This document shows, piece after piece, positions 7,869 to 16,470 of a stretch of DNA of 46,959 nucleotides. The notes under the pieces are model-generated. The model searched no databases. It worked only from the letters and a program-made list of their open reading frames with translations, and was not told where the DNA came from. How positions within the stretch are numbered: position 1 is the stretch's first letter; the number at the start of each line of letters is the position of its first letter. The translations under genes were made by a program, and so were the position numbers. This stretch comes from Siminovitchia fortis (GTDB lineage: Bacteria > Bacillota > Bacilli > Bacillales > Bacillaceae_C), in contig NZ_QYTU02000029.1 in NCBI RefSeq assembly GCF_003605365.2, forward strand, positions 1-46,959. The letters run 5' to 3'.

Positions 7869-9338
7869 TTAAGCGCCGTACCAATCGATAGCATCAGGAT
7901 TTAAGTCAACCCAGACATGCTTTGTTTCCGTGTACATATCCATCGCCTGGATACCCAGTTCACGGCCGAAACCGCTTTGTTTGGTCCCGCCGAATGGAGC
8001 GGCACTGTCTAAGAGGCTGTAAGTATTGAGCCAAACGGTTCCGGATTTGAGCCCTCTCGCCATCCGGTGGCCGCGTTTAATATCGTTCGTCCAAACGCCT
8101 GCAGCCAATCCGTAAATCGTGTCATTCGCTTTTCTTAAAGCATCCTCTTCATCCTTGAATCGGATCACGGAAGCGACCGGTCCAAAAATTTCTTCCTGTG
8201 CAATTCTCATTTCATTTGATACGTTTTCCAAAATGGTCGGCGTATAGAAAAACCCGTCTCTCGAAGCAAGCCTTTCCCCCCCTGTCAGCAAGTTGGCTCC
8301 CTCATCCAGTCCTGCTGCCACATAATCTTCAATTCTTTCAAGCTGTGCTTGTGAAATTTGCGGCCCCATTTGTGTGGCCATATCCAATTGGTTGCCGACT
8401 TTGATAGATTTTGCCTGCTTGACAAATGCATCCATGAAATCATCATAAATGGAATCCTGGACAAAGATGCGGGAACCCGCCGCACAAACCTGTCCCTGTG
8501 CAAAATAAATTCCGAATGCAGCCATCCTCACCGCATTTGCAAGGTTAGCGTCTTCAAAAATAATATTTGGCGACTTTCCGCCGAGCTCAAGTGACAACGG
8601 TTTCAAATGTTGGCTTGCAGCCCGCATAATGAACCTTCCTGTAGCGGTAGATCCTGTAAAAGCAATTTTGTCTATGCCAGGATGTGACACCAGAGCGCTT
8701 CCTGCTTCCTTTCCAAACCCGGGAACAACGTTGATGACTCCATCCGGAATGCCAGCTTCCTGGAAGATTTCCATTAATTCAAGCAAGCTGGAAGGTGTCT
8801 GTTCAGCAGGCTTAAGAACAATCGTATTTCCGGCCGCAAGTGCAGGTGCGATTTTCCACATGGCAAGCATCAAAGGGAAATTCCAAGGTACCACTGCCCC
8901 GATGATACCAAGCGGCTCCCGGATCGTATAATTCAGCCGGTCAGGCGGCGAAGCGAGTGTCTCCCCCTGTACTTTGTTCGCAAGACCTGCGTAAAACTCA
9001 AGCACATCGATGGTTGCCGGCAACGCGATGAATTGAGTCTCTTTTATCGTCAAACCGCATTCCCTTGACTCTACCTCTGCGAGGTGCTCAATCTTTTCCC
9101 TCATCTTAAGGGCTGCCATGAACAGAAGCCTTCCTCTTTCCCCCGGCGGCATGTTTTTCCATTCATTGGATTCAAAAGCGTTTCTTGCCGCCTGGACAGC
9201 GCGGTCGACATCTTCCTTTCCGGCTTCCGCGACGACAGCATTCACTTCCCCCGTCCCCGGATTGTAAGTTTCAAATGTTTTGCCTGAAACGGCATCTGTC
9301 CACTTACCCTCGATAAATAGTTTGTATTCCTTAGTCAT
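7869..9338 (-). CDS. NAD(P)-dependent aldehyde dehydrogenase, probable gamma-aminobutyraldehyde dehydrogenase
   Basis: 489-residue classical aldehyde dehydrogenase. The general-base Glu is near residue 251 in SLELGGKSPN and the catalytic nucleophile near Cys285 in GQVCAAGSR; PWNFPLM and FTGSTATG line the cofactor pocket. It resembles PuuC/DhaS/betaine aldehyde dehydrogenase-type enzymes. Next to a diamine-type transaminase and a PuuP-like permease, oxidation of 4-aminobutanal to GABA is the best reading. The start at 9338 (ATG) is preferred to an in-frame TTG at 9344 because AAGGGAG is 7 nt from the ATG. It is the first gene of the unit and is transcribed away from the STAND-BTAD regulator gene, whose predicted operator lies in its promoter. 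Confidence 0.87.
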   Translation of the reverse strand: MTKEYKLFIEGKWTDAVSGKTFETYNPGTGEVNAVVAEAGKEDVDRAVQAARNAFESNEWKNMPPGERGRLLFMAALKMREKIEHLAEVESRECGLTIKETQFIALPATIDVLEFYAGLANKVQGETLASPPDRLNYTIREPLGIIGAVVPWNFPLMLAMWKIAPALAAGNTIVLKPAEQTPSSLLELMEIFQEAGIPDGVINVVPGFGKEAGSALVSHPGIDKIAFTGSTATGRFIMRAASQHLKPLSLELGGKSPNIIFEDANLANAVRMAAFGIYFAQGQVCAAGSRIFVQDSIYDDFMDAFVKQAKSIKVGNQLDMATQMGPQISQAQLERIEDYVAAGLDEGANLLTGGERLASRDGFFYTPTILENVSNEMRIAQEEIFGPVASVIRFKDEEDALRKANDTIYGLAAGVWTNDIKRGHRMARGLKSGTVWLNTYSLLDSAAPFGGTKQSGFGRELGIQAMDMYTETKHVWVDLNPDAIDWYGA

Positions 9339-9384
9339 CGTCAATCTCCCTTCAAAGTGATATTGAATATTGTGAGGATTTAAC

Positions 9385-9437
9385 TTACACTAAATGATAG
9401 ACCAAAAGACTTACTGGAAACTTACAAAATTTCTTAC
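9385..9437 (-). promoter_or_regulatory. Predicted SARP-type operator and promoter of the aldehyde dehydrogenase unit
   Basis: On the minus strand three GTAAG direct repeats lie at 9433-9437, 9421-9425 and 9410-9414, that is 12 and 11 bp apart. The last heptamer (GTAAGTC) is followed by exactly 8 bp and then TATCAT (9394-9399), a 5/6 match to the -10 box. No -35 box is evident. SARP/AfsR-type activators bind heptamer direct repeats at about 11-bp spacing with the last one 8 bp before the -10, so this fits the BTAD regulator encoded next door. A fourth GTAAG is at 9384-9388, and a further plus-strand CTTAC is at 9511-9515 nearer the regulator gene. Confidence 0.6.
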
Positions 9438-9559
9438 TTTTAATAGATAGATAAGATATACAAACTTGAGCCGGTGGAACCATCATTTAAAAAAGACAGC
9501 GGTTACATAACTTACTGTACAGAGCTATGTTTTACAGACTTTAAAATGAGGGGGAGATA

Positions 9560-12376
9560 ATGATGAATATTGAGGAAAATAAGTTACAAATACCTAATTA
9601 CTCTCCATCTTTGAAAAGAAAGCGGTTATTCTATGAGCTGGATCAACACAAAAATGTTTCATTGCTGCTGGTTACCGGTGACAGCGGCTATGGAAAAACT
9701 ATGCTTATTTCCAGCTACATCCGTGAGAAAAATATTCCGGCAGTCTGGTATCAGTTGGGAAGCTCGGACCGCTTTGCCCATATCTTTCTCAGTTATGTGA
9801 AAACCGGTATATACAGATACATGGGGATTGACCACTCGCCGCAAATCATAGAAGCAGAGGACGTTGATACTGAACTGGCCGCCGTCGTTTCTAAATTGGC
9901 GGACAGAAAAGAGCCGCTGCTGCTCGTCTTTGACGACTACCAGCTTGTAGATCCAAGCCCCGAAATAGAGCCGATCATAAATGAACTGACCCACTCATCC
10001 CCGGCAGTGACAGTCATCATTATTAGCAGGGGTCTCCCGCGCTTACCAATAGCCAAGTTGAAAGTGGAACGAAAATATAAAGAACTTACAACTTCCGATT
10101 TGGCCTTTACCCTTGATGAAACACGCAGCTTTTTCAATGAGATGAATCAATTGAATCTGGAAGATCAGGAGGTGCAGTTCATTTTTGAAAGAACCGAAGG
10201 CTGGATAGCAAGCTATCAGCTTATACTTGGTGTGATAGCGAAAATGAACAGAAAGGAGCGATTTTCCCTCTGGTCCACTTTTCCTTATATGCAGGATATT
10301 TATGATTATTTATCAGTAGAAGTCTTGCAGGCACAGCCTGAGGAGGTCAAACATTTTTTATATAAAACTAGCATGCTGTCTGAACTTGATCCAGTAGTGA
10401 TTAACGAATTTCTTGGCATTGATTATTCAGAGAAAATATTAAGCCGCCTTCTGACCCAGCATTTATTTGTATATCGGGACCAACAGGGAATGATCCGCTA
10501 CCATAGATTGTTCAGGCAGTATTTGTATCAAAACTATAAGGATCATTTAAAAAATGATTATATGAAGGAACATTTGAGGCTGGCCGCCATATATGAAAAG
10601 CGTTACCAACTGATCAATGCCTTTGCCCATTACACAATCGGAAAAGATTACTTGAAAGCAGCCGAAATTATGGGATTGATAAGGGATCTATATAATCCGG
10701 TGGAATCGATGTTATTTTTGGACGGATGGCTCGAAGAGATATCCGCGGGCGACTCGTTTGCCAATAATACACTCTTTCTGATCCGTTGCGTACCGCTCGC
10801 CACTTTAAAAGAATTGACAACACTCTTTGAAGAAAATATATCTCTCTTAAAGAAAAAGAAAAATGAACTATGGCTTTGCAACCTTCAACACCGCCTTGCC
10901 ACCATCTATTTGATGCGGGGAGATATTGTGAAAGCCAAACAGCTTTTCAGCGACTCATTGAAGGGTTCCGAACAATTTCACGATCATGCCATGAGTGCAC
11001 TGAATCTAATACTGATGGCTGAAATATACAGATATTTGGGAAAGTATGAAACAGCAATTGAGCACGTACGAAAGGCCGTTTTCATTTCCGACCGTTATAA
11101 GATTAAGCATACGCAAATTCATGCCCTTGACACTCTGGCCACCATCTATCTCGATAAAGAGGAAGTGGATAAGGCTGCCCCTTACATTCAATTAGCCCTG
11201 AATATCGCCAAGGAGCATGATAAATCAACCTTGATTTTCGTTTATACTACAATGGGCAGATTATACAGTGTAAAAAACGAAGACGCCAAAGCCATTGAAT
11301 GGGGAGAAAAAGCAGTCAGTCTTGCTGAAAGCTTCAACAATGACTTTGACAATGGATGGTCCAAGCATGAACTCGGGAAAAGCTATTTAAAAAGCGAAAA
11401 ATTTGAAGAAGCAAAAAAATGTTTTGAACAGGCCTTTCAAGCGTTCGCCCTTTTCACGCATTACCAGTGCATGGTAGCCATATCGATGTATCATTTATAT
11501 ACCGTTATCGGAGATGAAGCCCAAGCAGAAAAAACTTACACAGAAATAAATAACACATGTGATAAATATGACTTTTATTGGCTTTTAGATAGCTTGGAGC
11601 CAAAGGGAGCTACGATGGCACCAGGAGAACAAACTAAGCAGCTCTCCATCCAAACGCTCGGAAGCTTTAAGGTATTCTATGAAAACAGGCCTATTACAAT
11701 CAAGCGCCAATCAAGTCTGCGCCTATTACAATATTTCATTACACATAGAAACAAAAAGATCGAAAAGGACATAATTATTGATACCGTTTTTCCTGATGGT
11801 TCGCTGAGTAATATCGAAAACCATTTCAACGTTTCACTGTCCGTCCTTAGGAAAACATTGGAACCCGATTTGAAGTCCGGGGTCCGTTCCCGCTTTATTA
11901 AAAGGTTCGGCAACCAATATTTGTTTGATTCGACTGATGTAGATTTGGATGTAGAAGTTTTTACGAATTTGACGAAGGATAACAGCGACCGTGATATAAA
12001 GAAATTAGAAAAAGCCGTTATGCTTTTCCAGGGAGACTATTTTGAAGAATATCCGTATGAAACGATGCTTGAGAGTGAGCGTGAGCGAATAAGGCTTTTA
12101 TTCGTAAATGCAAGCCAAATACTTGCCAAGCATTATTTTCAGCAAAAGAATTACCAACAATGTTTTGAGCATTACGAGAGGATTTTGGACAAGTATCCAT
12201 ATCAGGAAAATATTTATTTTGACTATCTTGAACTGCTTTTAAAGAAAAACCTTGTTACCAAAGCAAATAAAGTAGCAGGTGACATGAAGCAGTTTTTTGA
12301 TGAGGAGATGGGCATATCCGTAAATGATCAAATAAAGGATGTATTTTCCAAATTCAGCGTGCAAATGCACGGTTAA
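9560..12376 (+). CDS. STAND-type transcriptional regulator with TPR array and C-terminal wHTH-BTAD (SARP/AfsR-like)
   Basis: 938-residue multidomain regulator. An AAA/STAND NTPase domain fills about residues 15-330, with Walker A GDSGYGKT at 40-47 and Walker B-like LLLVFDDYQL near 110; this part resembles MalT. A TPR-like helical region spans about 340-680. From about 695 (IQTLGSFKVFYENRPI) an OmpR/SARP-like winged helix begins, and from about 800 a bacterial transcriptional activation domain (BTAD) runs to the C-terminus. Such proteins are probably ATP-gated activators sensing a small ligand. RBS GAGGGGGAG precedes ATG 9560 (a second ATG at 9563 is also possible). It is divergent from the aldehyde dehydrogenase-aminotransferase unit, its likely target. 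The ligand could be putrescine or another amine; this is inference. Confidence 0.88.
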   Translation: MMNIEENKLQIPNYSPSLKRKRLFYELDQHKNVSLLLVTGDSGYGKTMLISSYIREKNIPAVWYQLGSSDRFAHIFLSYVKTGIYRYMGIDHSPQIIEAEDVDTELAAVVSKLADRKEPLLLVFDDYQLVDPSPEIEPIINELTHSSPAVTVIIISRGLPRLPIAKLKVERKYKELTTSDLAFTLDETRSFFNEMNQLNLEDQEVQFIFERTEGWIASYQLILGVIAKMNRKERFSLWSTFPYMQDIYDYLSVEVLQAQPEEVKHFLYKTSMLSELDPVVINEFLGIDYSEKILSRLLTQHLFVYRDQQGMIRYHRLFRQYLYQNYKDHLKNDYMKEHLRLAAIYEKRYQLINAFAHYTIGKDYLKAAEIMGLIRDLYNPVESMLFLDGWLEEISAGDSFANNTLFLIRCVPLATLKELTTLFEENISLLKKKKNELWLCNLQHRLATIYLMRGDIVKAKQLFSDSLKGSEQFHDHAMSALNLILMAEIYRYLGKYETAIEHVRKAVFISDRYKIKHTQIHALDTLATIYLDKEEVDKAAPYIQLALNIAKEHDKSTLIFVYTTMGRLYSVKNEDAKAIEWGEKAVSLAESFNNDFDNGWSKHELGKSYLKSEKFEEAKKCFEQAFQAFALFTHYQCMVAISMYHLYTVIGDEAQAEKTYTEINNTCDKYDFYWLLDSLEPKGATMAPGEQTKQLSIQTLGSFKVFYENRPITIKRQSSLRLLQYFITHRNKKIEKDIIIDTVFPDGSLSNIENHFNVSLSVLRKTLEPDLKSGVRSRFIKRFGNQYLFDSTDVDLDVEVFTNLTKDNSDRDIKKLEKAVMLFQGDYFEEYPYETMLESERERIRLLFVNASQILAKHYFQQKNYQQCFEHYERILDKYPYQENIYFDYLELLLKKNLVTKANKVAGDMKQFFDEEMGISVNDQIKDVFSKFSVQMHG

Positions 12377-12437
12377 TTTCACAAAAACAGCGCCTGGTTT
12401 CCATCTGTGACCCAAGTATTTTTTTGTACGTCCACAA

Positions 12438-12475
12438 ATAAAAGGGCCGCCTCACAACATCTTTGAAGGCGGCCC
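12438..12475 (-). terminator. Terminator of the nucleoside operon
   Basis: A 9-bp perfect GC-rich stem (GGGCCGCCT at 12444-12452 with its complement at 12467-12475) is followed on the minus strand by TTTTATTT. It lies about 20 bp past the stop of the last nucleoside hydrolase gene and may also stop the convergent regulator transcript. Confidence 0.85.
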
Positions 12476-12494
12476 TCATATAGACTGTCTTTTT

Positions 12495-13427
12495 TCAGGA
12501 AAAACTCATCACCTCCGTCATTCTGCTCAAAAAATGCTTTAGAAAACGAGGGGCATCCACCCCAGTACAGACGCGTATTTTTGGCTCACTGTCTTTGTAT
12601 CCAACCGTATTCCCCGTTTCTTCCCCTTCCGTAATGACACTGACTTTCATAAACTCCGTCTGGACAAAGCCAGGATCGATCACTACTCCCACTGCAAGCG
12701 GGTCATGCAGGGCACAGCCACCGATCCCCGGATAAAAAGATTCATAGGCGCCAATATAATGTTCCGTCATATCCGCAAAAAAGTGCGCAATGTTACTGTC
12801 CACATTGCGCCATCTGTCCACTTGGGACAACGGCAATAATGTTTCCATCGTAACGTCAAGGCCGACAAGGGTGACAGATAGCCCGGAAGAAAAAACATAA
12901 TCGGCAGCTTCGGGATCAGCCACAATATTGGCTTCACCATATGGTGTCACATTACCCGGCACATTCACTGCGCCGCCCATGATGACTACATCTCTGACCA
13001 AAGGGATGATTTCCGGAGCTTTATTAATGGCGCGCGCCACATTTGTCAGCGGTCCGACCGCTATGATCGTTATTTCGTTAGGGCGGCTTTTAACCTGTTC
13101 AATGATAAAGTCCTCTGCAGAGCTGCTCGCTGCGCGATTAGAAGGGGTCGACTGAAGCACATTGCCGAGACCGTCTTCTCCATGCACTATCCGTGCCCAT
13201 TCAGGCTTTATTCCACGTTTGAAGGTTTGATCGGCTCCTTCATATACCGGAATTTCTTTTCCAGTCATCTCCAAAACAGCAAGGGTATTGCGGGTCGCTT
13301 CCTCAACCGGAACATTTCCAAAGCAGGTCGTAAATCCAAGAAGCTCCAATTCCGGAGAGCTTAAGGCATACGCCATAGCCAAGGCATCATCAATCCCCGT
13401 ATCTACATCAAAAATGACCGGCTTCAC
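12495..13427 (-). CDS. Nucleoside hydrolase (IunH/Rih family), second copy
   Basis: About 310 residues, the normal family size. The N-terminal calcium-binding signature appears as FDVDTGIDDALA, with a VGPLTNVARA motif in the middle and a catalytic-type His in ALHDPLAV near residue 240. These cytosolic enzymes cleave ribonucleosides to base and ribose. Three in-frame GTG starts exist (13436, 13433, 13427). GTG 13427 is preferred because the run of G at 13435-13440 is about 7 nt upstream and it gives the typical family start MKPVIFDVD; 13436 is the longer alternative. It lies just after another nucleoside hydrolase gene and ends a nucleoside ABC-transporter operon, so it processes imported nucleosides. 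DVDTGIDDA rather than DCDPGHDDA suggests a different specificity from its neighbour. Confidence 0.88.
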   Translation of the reverse strand: MKPVIFDVDTGIDDALAMAYALSSPELELLGFTTCFGNVPVEEATRNTLAVLEMTGKEIPVYEGADQTFKRGIKPEWARIVHGEDGLGNVLQSTPSNRAASSSAEDFIIEQVKSRPNEITIIAVGPLTNVARAINKAPEIIPLVRDVVIMGGAVNVPGNVTPYGEANIVADPEAADYVFSSGLSVTLVGLDVTMETLLPLSQVDRWRNVDSNIAHFFADMTEHYIGAYESFYPGIGGCALHDPLAVGVVIDPGFVQTEFMKVSVITEGEETGNTVGYKDSEPKIRVCTGVDAPRFLKHFLSRMTEVMSFS

Positions 13428-13449
13428 ATCCACCACCCCCCATCAGTTA

Positions 13450-14394
13450 TCATTTGGATAAATTATTCAAGGCCTCGATGACCATGTCCCAAAATTTTGT
13501 ATGATCCAGCTTCACTGCAAAATTGACGTTCGGTTCCCGGCCCGTAACCCCAAGAAGATCTACAGCTGTCATTCCGTACGTAAACTCCCCTTTTGTTTCA
13601 ACATCCACACGGACCCTTTTCGTTTCAACAACGGTGGGGTCTATGCAATAAGCTACGCTGCAGACATCGTGTACAGGCGGATGTTCAAAGCCAAATACAT
13701 CGAGATAGGTCTCACGGAAAAATTCCAGCAGTTCGCTTACAAATTTTCCTGCGCGGTTTTCGATTTGGGCAATCCGGGAACAAACCTCCCGAGTAGCCAA
13801 AGCCTGGTGAGTCAGATCCAGCCCCATCACCGTAATGGGGACGCCGCTGTCAAAAACAACCTTGGCTGCCTCGGCATCTACAAAAATATTAAATTCGGCA
13901 GCTGGGGTCCAATTTCCAAATGTGCCGCCGCCCATCAATACAATTTCCTGGATTTTTGATAAAATCGCCGGTTCCCTTCTCATTGCCATGGCGATATTCG
14001 TCAGCGGCCCAACTGGAACCAGCGTAATATCCCCGTCGGATTCCATTAATTTTTGAATGATAAAATCCACTGCATGCCCATGTTCTGCTGTCTTTTTCGG
14101 TTCTGGAAGCACGGGCCCGTCCATGCCGGAATCACCGTGGATAGACGGGGCGGTTTCACGCTTTCTGATCATAGGCTGGCCGCTTCCTTTAAACACAGGA
14201 ACATTGGCGATACCGGCAATTTCACAAACTTGCAAAGCGTTTTTCGTCGTCTTTTCCACTTCCGCATTGCCTGCGACTGTCGTAATCCCCACCAGCTCAA
14301 CATTCGGGTTTCCGGCAGCAAGTAATATGGCGATCGCATCATCATGCCCCGGGTCACAGTCCAATATAATCTTTCTTTTTGCATTATTTTGCAT
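13450..14394 (-). CDS. Nucleoside hydrolase (RihA/RihB/IunH-like), first copy
   Basis: 314 residues. It has the canonical signature ILDCDPGHDDAIA at about residues 10-22, VPVGPLTNIAMA in the middle, and PPVHDVCSVAY, which carries the catalytic-type His. It hydrolyses N-glycosidic bonds of ribonucleosides in the cytosol. The start is ATG 14394, with GTG 14397 immediately upstream as an alternative; AAAGGA is about 10 nt before. The gene follows the second transporter permease by 17 bp and is followed by the second hydrolase gene, so it belongs to the same minus-strand operon. Pyrimidine or purine preference cannot be read from the sequence. Confidence 0.9.
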   Translation of the reverse strand: MQNNAKRKIILDCDPGHDDAIAILLAAGNPNVELVGITTVAGNAEVEKTTKNALQVCEIAGIANVPVFKGSGQPMIRKRETAPSIHGDSGMDGPVLPEPKKTAEHGHAVDFIIQKLMESDGDITLVPVGPLTNIAMAMRREPAILSKIQEIVLMGGGTFGNWTPAAEFNIFVDAEAAKVVFDSGVPITVMGLDLTHQALATREVCSRIAQIENRAGKFVSELLEFFRETYLDVFGFEHPPVHDVCSVAYCIDPTVVETKRVRVDVETKGEFTYGMTAVDLLGVTGREPNVNFAVKLDHTKFWDMVIEALNNLSK

Positions 14395-14411
14395 CACTAA
14401 AACCGTCCTTT

Positions 14412-15386
14412 TTATTTAGGTGCCGCCGCAGAAGCAGGTCCTGTAGAAGCTTCGCTCAGCGAATCGATTTGTCTTCCCTGCTTTCGCACCGCATAAACGA
14501 CCAGGGCCAAAATGGTTACAACGTAAGGCAGCATCTGAACAAATTGGCTCGGAATCGGACTGTTCGGTATTGTTTGAAGGAGGGTTTCCACCGCTTTCGC
14601 AAATCCGAAAATCAATGAACCTATCAATATCCCAAATGGATTACGATTTCCAAGCAGCACAACCGCAAGAGCCAGAAATCCGGTGCCCGCAGTCATATCT
14701 TTTACAAACATGCCGGTCATTCCCATTGACATGAACGACCCGGCCATCCCGACAAATACACCGCTCCATGCCAATGCGGAATATTGCAATCTGTGTACCT
14801 GTATCCCTAAAGAACTTGCCGCCTGGGGCGATTCTCCGATGGCACGCAAATGAACGCCATAAGGGGTCCTGTACAACATGACAAACACAAAAGCGACACA
14901 TAGCAGGCCTATCCATACCATTAAACTGTGCCCGCTGAATATTTTGCCGAGGACCGGGATGTCCTGGATGAAAGGGATATTCACAACGGGGATCTTATCC
15001 AAACCGGATGGATTGAAGCTTCCGGTTGCATCAAAAAACTTGCTCATCAAGAAGATCGTTACACTGGACCCGAACATATTGACCGCAAATCCTGTTATGA
15101 TAATGTCCACCTTCATTTTTAAATGAAAAAAACCCATTGCGTATGAAAGCAGGACGCAAACAATGACTCCGGAAACGACCCCAACGGACCAGTAACCTGT
15201 CACAGAGCCGACAGCAATGGATGTAAAAGCAGAAACAAGCATCAAGCCTTCCAGCCCGATATTGGTCACTCCTGTCACATCTGATATCAGGCCTCCAAGG
15301 GAAGCAAGTAAAATCGGAGTAGTAGAACGAAGCAGGATGACAATGATGCTTAAATCGACAATCTGGCTCCATAAACTAGACCACAT
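14412..15386 (-). CDS. nupQ: Nucleoside ABC transporter permease (NupQ/YufQ-like)
   Basis: 324-residue membrane protein of the branched-chain-amino-acid-type permease family, with about 8-9 hydrophobic segments. Features include an early GLISDVTGVTNIGLEGLML segment, typical of the smaller permease of BMP-family nucleoside importers, and RAIGESPQAASSLGI, the EAA-like cytoplasmic loop that contacts the ATPase. The start at 15386 overlaps the end of the preceding permease gene by 11 bp, indicating translational coupling. By position and family it corresponds to B. subtilis NupQ of the NupNOPQ guanosine importer. The C-terminal tail (about 25 residues after the last membrane segment) is Ala/Ser-rich and soluble. 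Confidence 0.88.
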   Translation of the reverse strand: MWSSLWSQIVDLSIIVILLRSTTPILLASLGGLISDVTGVTNIGLEGLMLVSAFTSIAVGSVTGYWSVGVVSGVIVCVLLSYAMGFFHLKMKVDIIITGFAVNMFGSSVTIFLMSKFFDATGSFNPSGLDKIPVVNIPFIQDIPVLGKIFSGHSLMVWIGLLCVAFVFVMLYRTPYGVHLRAIGESPQAASSLGIQVHRLQYSALAWSGVFVGMAGSFMSMGMTGMFVKDMTAGTGFLALAVVLLGNRNPFGILIGSLIFGFAKAVETLLQTIPNSPIPSQFVQMLPYVVTILALVVYAVRKQGRQIDSLSEASTGPASAAAPK

Positions 15387-16470
15387 CTGCTTTCACCGCC
15401 TTGTCGCCGGAAATTTTCCCGTTTTTGTTTTTCATAATCGACCTTTGTTTTAAATAATTGAATACAGCCTGTGCGGAGACAAAAAGTACAAGAAGCACTT
15501 GAATAATAACTGCCAGTTCCCTGGATACATCACTTTCCGCCTGCATGACCTGGCCGCCCACCTGCAAATAGGCATAGAATACAGCGGCCAGCAAAACAGC
15601 GATTGGGTTATTGCGCGCCAGCAGGGCAATGATGATCCCATCGAAGCCCAGATTGATAGAAAAGCTGTCTTTGTATGTTCCGTGGATTCCCATCAGTTCC
15701 ACGATACCTCCGAGTCCCGCGAGGGCTCCGCTGATCATGACACTCACAATGATAATCCGGCTCGTCTTTATTCCGCCGTACCGGGCAAACTCTATGTTTT
15801 GCCCTACAAGGCGCATCTCATAGCCCAGCCTCGTTTTATAAAGCATCGTATAAACGAAGATGACGGCGGCAATGGCGATGAAAATTCCATAATGGACCGG
15901 AAAAGTTCCCGATATTTTTCCCAGCAGAATATCCTTATCGAAAAAGGGCATTCTCGCAAATCCGCCGCTCTCCGGGTCCTTGAAAACATTATTGATCAAA
16001 TAAGAAGTAGAAATGATAGCCACATAGTTCAGCATCAAAGTTGTAACAACTTCATTTGCATTCCATTTGGCTTTTAGATAGCCGGGGATAAAGCCAAAGA
16101 CGGCGCCGCCCGCCAAAGCAAAAAGGAAAATGACAAGTATATGGATCATGGCGGGCATACCTTGAATATATGTGGCTGCCAATGCTCCCACAAATCCTCC
16201 CACATATAGCTGCCCTTCGGCACCCATGCTGAATATGTTCGTCTGGAACACAACTGCCAAAGCCAGACCCGTAAAAATGAGAGGCGTTGCTTTGTTGACG
16301 ATCGTACTGATGTTGAACGGGCTTGAAAAAGGACCGAGCACAAAAGATGAAATAGCCGCAGCCGGTTCTTCACTGACAAAGAAAATAATGACGAACCCGC
16401 ATAGGACAGCAAAGAATACCGCACCTAAAATACCGATTATGTCGAGGAATAAAAATTGCCTTTTATTCAT
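15376..16470 (-). CDS. nupP: Nucleoside ABC transporter permease (NupP/YufP-like)
   Basis: 364-residue polytopic permease. After a first membrane segment (about residues 10-33), the protein shows the NIFSMGAEGQLYVGGF stretch characteristic of the larger permease of BMP-type importers, and RLVGQNIEFARYGGI, the coupling loop. ATG 16470 (MNKRQF) is chosen because GAAGAGGTGG lies 6-8 nt upstream inside the ATPase gene; an in-frame ATG at 16488 has only a weak site. The gene overlaps the ATPase gene by 8 bp. It pairs with the permease downstream to form the heterodimeric channel. Confidence 0.88.
   Translation of the reverse strand: MNKRQFLFLDIIGILGAVFFAVLCGFVIIFFVSEEPAAAISSFVLGPFSSPFNISTIVNKATPLIFTGLALAVVFQTNIFSMGAEGQLYVGGFVGALAATYIQGMPAMIHILVIFLFALAGGAVFGFIPGYLKAKWNANEVVTTLMLNYVAIISTSYLINNVFKDPESGGFARMPFFDKDILLGKISGTFPVHYGIFIAIAAVIFVYTMLYKTRLGYEMRLVGQNIEFARYGGIKTSRIIIVSVMISGALAGLGGIVELMGIHGTYKDSFSINLGFDGIIIALLARNNPIAVLLAAVFYAYLQVGGQVMQAESDVSRELAVIIQVLLVLFVSAQAVFNYLKQRSIMKNKNGKISGDKAVKADVV

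Noticed and set aside
14057-14419. 120-codon plus-strand open frame opposite the first nucleoside hydrolase
   Set aside because: It is wholly antisense to a clear enzyme gene with intact motifs and has no ribosome site.
15499-16077. 192-codon plus-strand open frame opposite the nupP-like permease gene
   Set aside because: Antisense shadow of a conserved membrane protein gene; no family resemblance.
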